Shown one piece after another: positions 6,564-7,771 of a stretch of DNA of 7,771 nt (the first letter of the stretch is position 1; each line of letters starts with the position of its first letter). The stretch lies in contig JAATVP010000184.1 in the NCBI GenBank assembly GCA_014523625.1, positions 1-7,771 of the forward strand, read 5' to 3'. A program made the translations under genes and the position numbers. The notes beneath the pieces were generated by a model. The model saw nothing but the letters and a program-made list of their open reading frames with translations. It made no database searches and was not told the origin of the DNA. Source of the stretch: Nitrososphaerales archaeon TH5896. Its GTDB lineage: Archaea > Thermoproteota > Nitrososphaeria > Nitrososphaerales > Nitrososphaeraceae.

Positions 6564-7553
6564 TTAGGTTTGGTCATTAGGGGAAGTGAATCCTTCTTCC
6601 TTCAACATTTCTCTTAGTTGCTTGATATGTACTGGAGTCGTTCCGCAACAACCGCCAATAATTCTGATTCTGCTAAATTGTTTGATGAATTCGCACATTT
6701 TCAGGGCCATGTCTTCAGGAGTCATCTTGTATACTGCCTTTCCGCCGACATTTTGTGGCATCCCCGCGTTAGGAACTACAAGGATAGGCAGACCATCCTG
6801 CTCATTCAGCCATCTTATACTTGGAAGCATTTCCTCGGGGCCAGTAGAACAGTTGAGCCCAAAAATATCTATGCCCATGTCACAAACGGTAGTATATGCT
6901 GCTTGTACGTCCGTTCCTAAAAGCATATTTCCGAACCTGTCTAGAGTAACGTTTCCAATGAGAGGGACTTTTCTTTTGACGTTCTGCATTGCTATAAGTG
7001 AAGCTTCAATTGCCAATTTGACCTCAAGTATATCTTGGCTAGTCTCTATCAGAAGAGAGTCAACTCCCCCCAAAAGCAATCCTTCGAATTGAGGTATGAA
7101 CCCTTCAATAATTTCTCGCGGCGACAACTTACCTAAGTCCTGATCCTCAGAACTAGGCAAAAATCCTGTAGGCCCCACAGAACCAATAACATAGCGGTAT
7201 CGATCCTCAAATTCATTACATACCTCCCTTGCCAGTTGGGCGGCCCCTCGGTTAATCTCTTCAGTTTTATCTCCATAACCGTACTCTTTGAGCTTTAATA
7301 GATTAGAACCAAATGAATTTGTTTCAATACAGTCTGCACCTGCCATGAGGTAATTACGATGAATTTGTTTTATCCACTCGGGCTTGGTCATATTGAGTCC
7401 ATCATTAAATCCGTCGTTATTCCCTGGGAAATCATTGGGTTGCGGATTAAGTTTTTGAATCTCAGTACCCATCCCACCATCAAAAAGGATGATATGGTCC
7501 CGGGTGGCTTCGGTAAGTGTTAGAGGCATGATATATTCGAGATATAGACTCAT
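6564..7553 (-). CDS. metH: methionine synthase, homocysteine-binding (zinc) domain as a separate protein
   Basis: Pfam S-methyl_trans-type barrel that binds and activates homocysteine on zinc so it can accept the methyl group from methylcobalamin. The 329 residues correspond to the first module of MetH. Visible are ILFDGGMGTEIQ at 22-33, HRNYLMAGADCIETNSFGSN at 65-84, GSVGPTG at 124-130, the first zinc cysteine in GLNCSTGPEEM (C235) and the cysteine pair in GGCCGTTPVHI (C302, C303). It is the first gene of a two-gene unit with the 846-residue protein, which supplies every other MetH module, so the pair should act as one enzyme. A stand-alone BHMT or MmuM role is less likely given that context. 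Two starts are possible: ATG at 7553, or the ATG at 7529 (residue 9), which better fits a TATA-like element at 7555-7565. Confidence 0.93.
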   Translation of the reverse strand: MSLYLEYIMPLTLTEATRDHIILFDGGMGTEIQKLNPQPNDFPGNNDGFNDGLNMTKPEWIKQIHRNYLMAGADCIETNSFGSNLLKLKEYGYGDKTEEINRGAAQLAREVCNEFEDRYRYVIGSVGPTGFLPSSEDQDLGKLSPREIIEGFIPQFEGLLLGGVDSLLIETSQDILEVKLAIEASLIAMQNVKRKVPLIGNVTLDRFGNMLLGTDVQAAYTTVCDMGIDIFGLNCSTGPEEMLPSIRWLNEQDGLPILVVPNAGMPQNVGGKAVYKMTPEDMALKMCEFIKQFSRIRIIGGCCGTTPVHIKQLREMLKEEGFTSPNDQT

Positions 7554-7554
7554 T

Positions 7555-7565
7555 AAAAATTAATA
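7555..7565 (-). promoter_or_regulatory. possible TATA box for the metH unit
   Basis: The minus strand reads TATTAATTTTT, centred about 31 bases before the internal ATG at 7529. The spacing matches that of the small HExxH gene. If this is the true promoter, the upstream ATG at 7553 would not be on the transcript. Confidence 0.35.
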
Positions 7566-7601
7566 CCTTTGCATTAGATTTCTTGTAAGTATTTGGAATC
7601 G

Positions 7602-7676
7602 TTTGGTACTAACACAAAATATTAAAAATCAAATAATTATAGCAAAGTTGGAGTTAGTTCATATTTGGTGCTAACA
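7602..7676. repeat. 13-base imperfect direct repeat between metH and tRNA-Arg
   Basis: TTTGGTACTAACA (7602-7614) recurs as TTTGGTGCTAACA (7664-7676), 12 of 13 bases identical, 62 bases apart. The second copy also pairs through CTAAC (7671-7675) with GTTAG at 7653-7657. It lies between divergent genes and could be an operator or chance. Confidence 0.5.
7658..7668 (+). promoter_or_regulatory. possible TATA element for tRNA-Arg
   Basis: TTCATATTTGG is centred about 34 bases before the first tRNA base, which would give a short 5' leader. The match to the archaeal consensus is modest, and the end of this element overlaps the second copy of the 13-base repeat. Confidence 0.3.
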
Positions 7677-7696
7677 ACATCATCAATAACTTTGTC

Positions 7697-7771
7697 GGGC
7701 TCATAGTTCAGCTTGGATAGAATGGCTGCCTGCGGAGCAGTTGGTCGAGGGTTCGAATCCCTCTGGGCCCA
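7697..7771 (+). tRNA. tRNA-Arg (anticodon GCG)
   Basis: A full cloverleaf of 75 bases. The acceptor stem is GGGCTCA with TGGGCCC (one G-U pair); the D stem GTTC pairs with GAAT around a ten-base loop containing GG; the anticodon stem GCTGC pairs with GCAGT; the loop CTGCGGA places anticodon GCG at 7732-7734, reading CGC and CGU arginine codons; the variable region is TGGTC; the T arm is GAGGG-TTCGAAT-CCCTC. The discriminator is A at the last base of the window, so whether CCA is encoded cannot be seen. No intron is present. It is divergent from the metH unit. Confidence 0.95.

Noticed and set aside
6586..7092. 168-codon plus-strand open frame opposite the homocysteine-domain gene
   Set aside because: It is antisense to a strongly conserved gene with intact zinc motifs; its composition is what the reverse complement of that gene gives.
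6564..7553. Betaine- or S-methylmethionine-dependent homocysteine methyltransferase
   Set aside because: The same barrel family could fit, but the next gene supplies exactly the missing MetH modules, so the MetH subunit reading is simpler.
7554..7696. Cobalamin riboswitch upstream of metH
   Set aside because: The 143-base region shows no B12-box-like block, the expected leader is very short, and cobalamin riboswitches are essentially bacterial.

Overview
The window reads as archaeal chromosome, most likely from an ammonia-oxidising Thaumarchaeon (Nitrososphaeria, perhaps a Nitrososphaera/Nitrosocosmicus relative). The support is the NuoI fragment, which matches AOA NuoI residue for residue in its N-terminal blocks, a TrpB of the Pyrococcus type, AT-rich TATA-like boxes about 30-37 bases upstream of start codons, near-absence of Shine-Dalgarno sites, and TTG starts. 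The species assignment is inference.

Layout. Bases 1-210 (minus) hold the first 70 codons of nuoI (complex I, Fe-S subunit), cut by the window edge. A 278-base divergent intergenic region follows. Bases 489-3411 (plus) hold a trpB-trpA pair joined by an ATGA overlap, then a 269-residue protein of unknown function that seems to be co-transcribed. Bases 3531-3854 (minus) encode a 107-residue protein with an HExxH motif. Bases 3959-7553 (minus) encode cobalamin-dependent methionine synthase in two pieces: a homocysteine/zinc protein (329 aa, first in the unit) and an 846-aa protein carrying the folate, cap, B12 and AdoMet-reactivation modules. Bases 7697-7771 (plus) are a complete tRNA-Arg (anticodon GCG), ending exactly at the window edge and divergent from metH.

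How it works together. TrpA releases indole from indole-3-glycerol phosphate and TrpB condenses it with serine to tryptophan. The two MetH proteins should assemble to move a methyl group from methyltetrahydrofolate through cobalamin to homocysteine. The two pathways share no obvious regulator here.

Most of the window is ordinary biosynthetic chromosome. The parts worth attention are the natural MetH split, which looks like an actinobacterial-type enzyme in an archaeon, the small HExxH protein whose metal-site spacing recalls minigluzincins, and the unrecognised third gene of the trp unit. I see no CRISPR array, insertion sequence, prophage or clear defence system.
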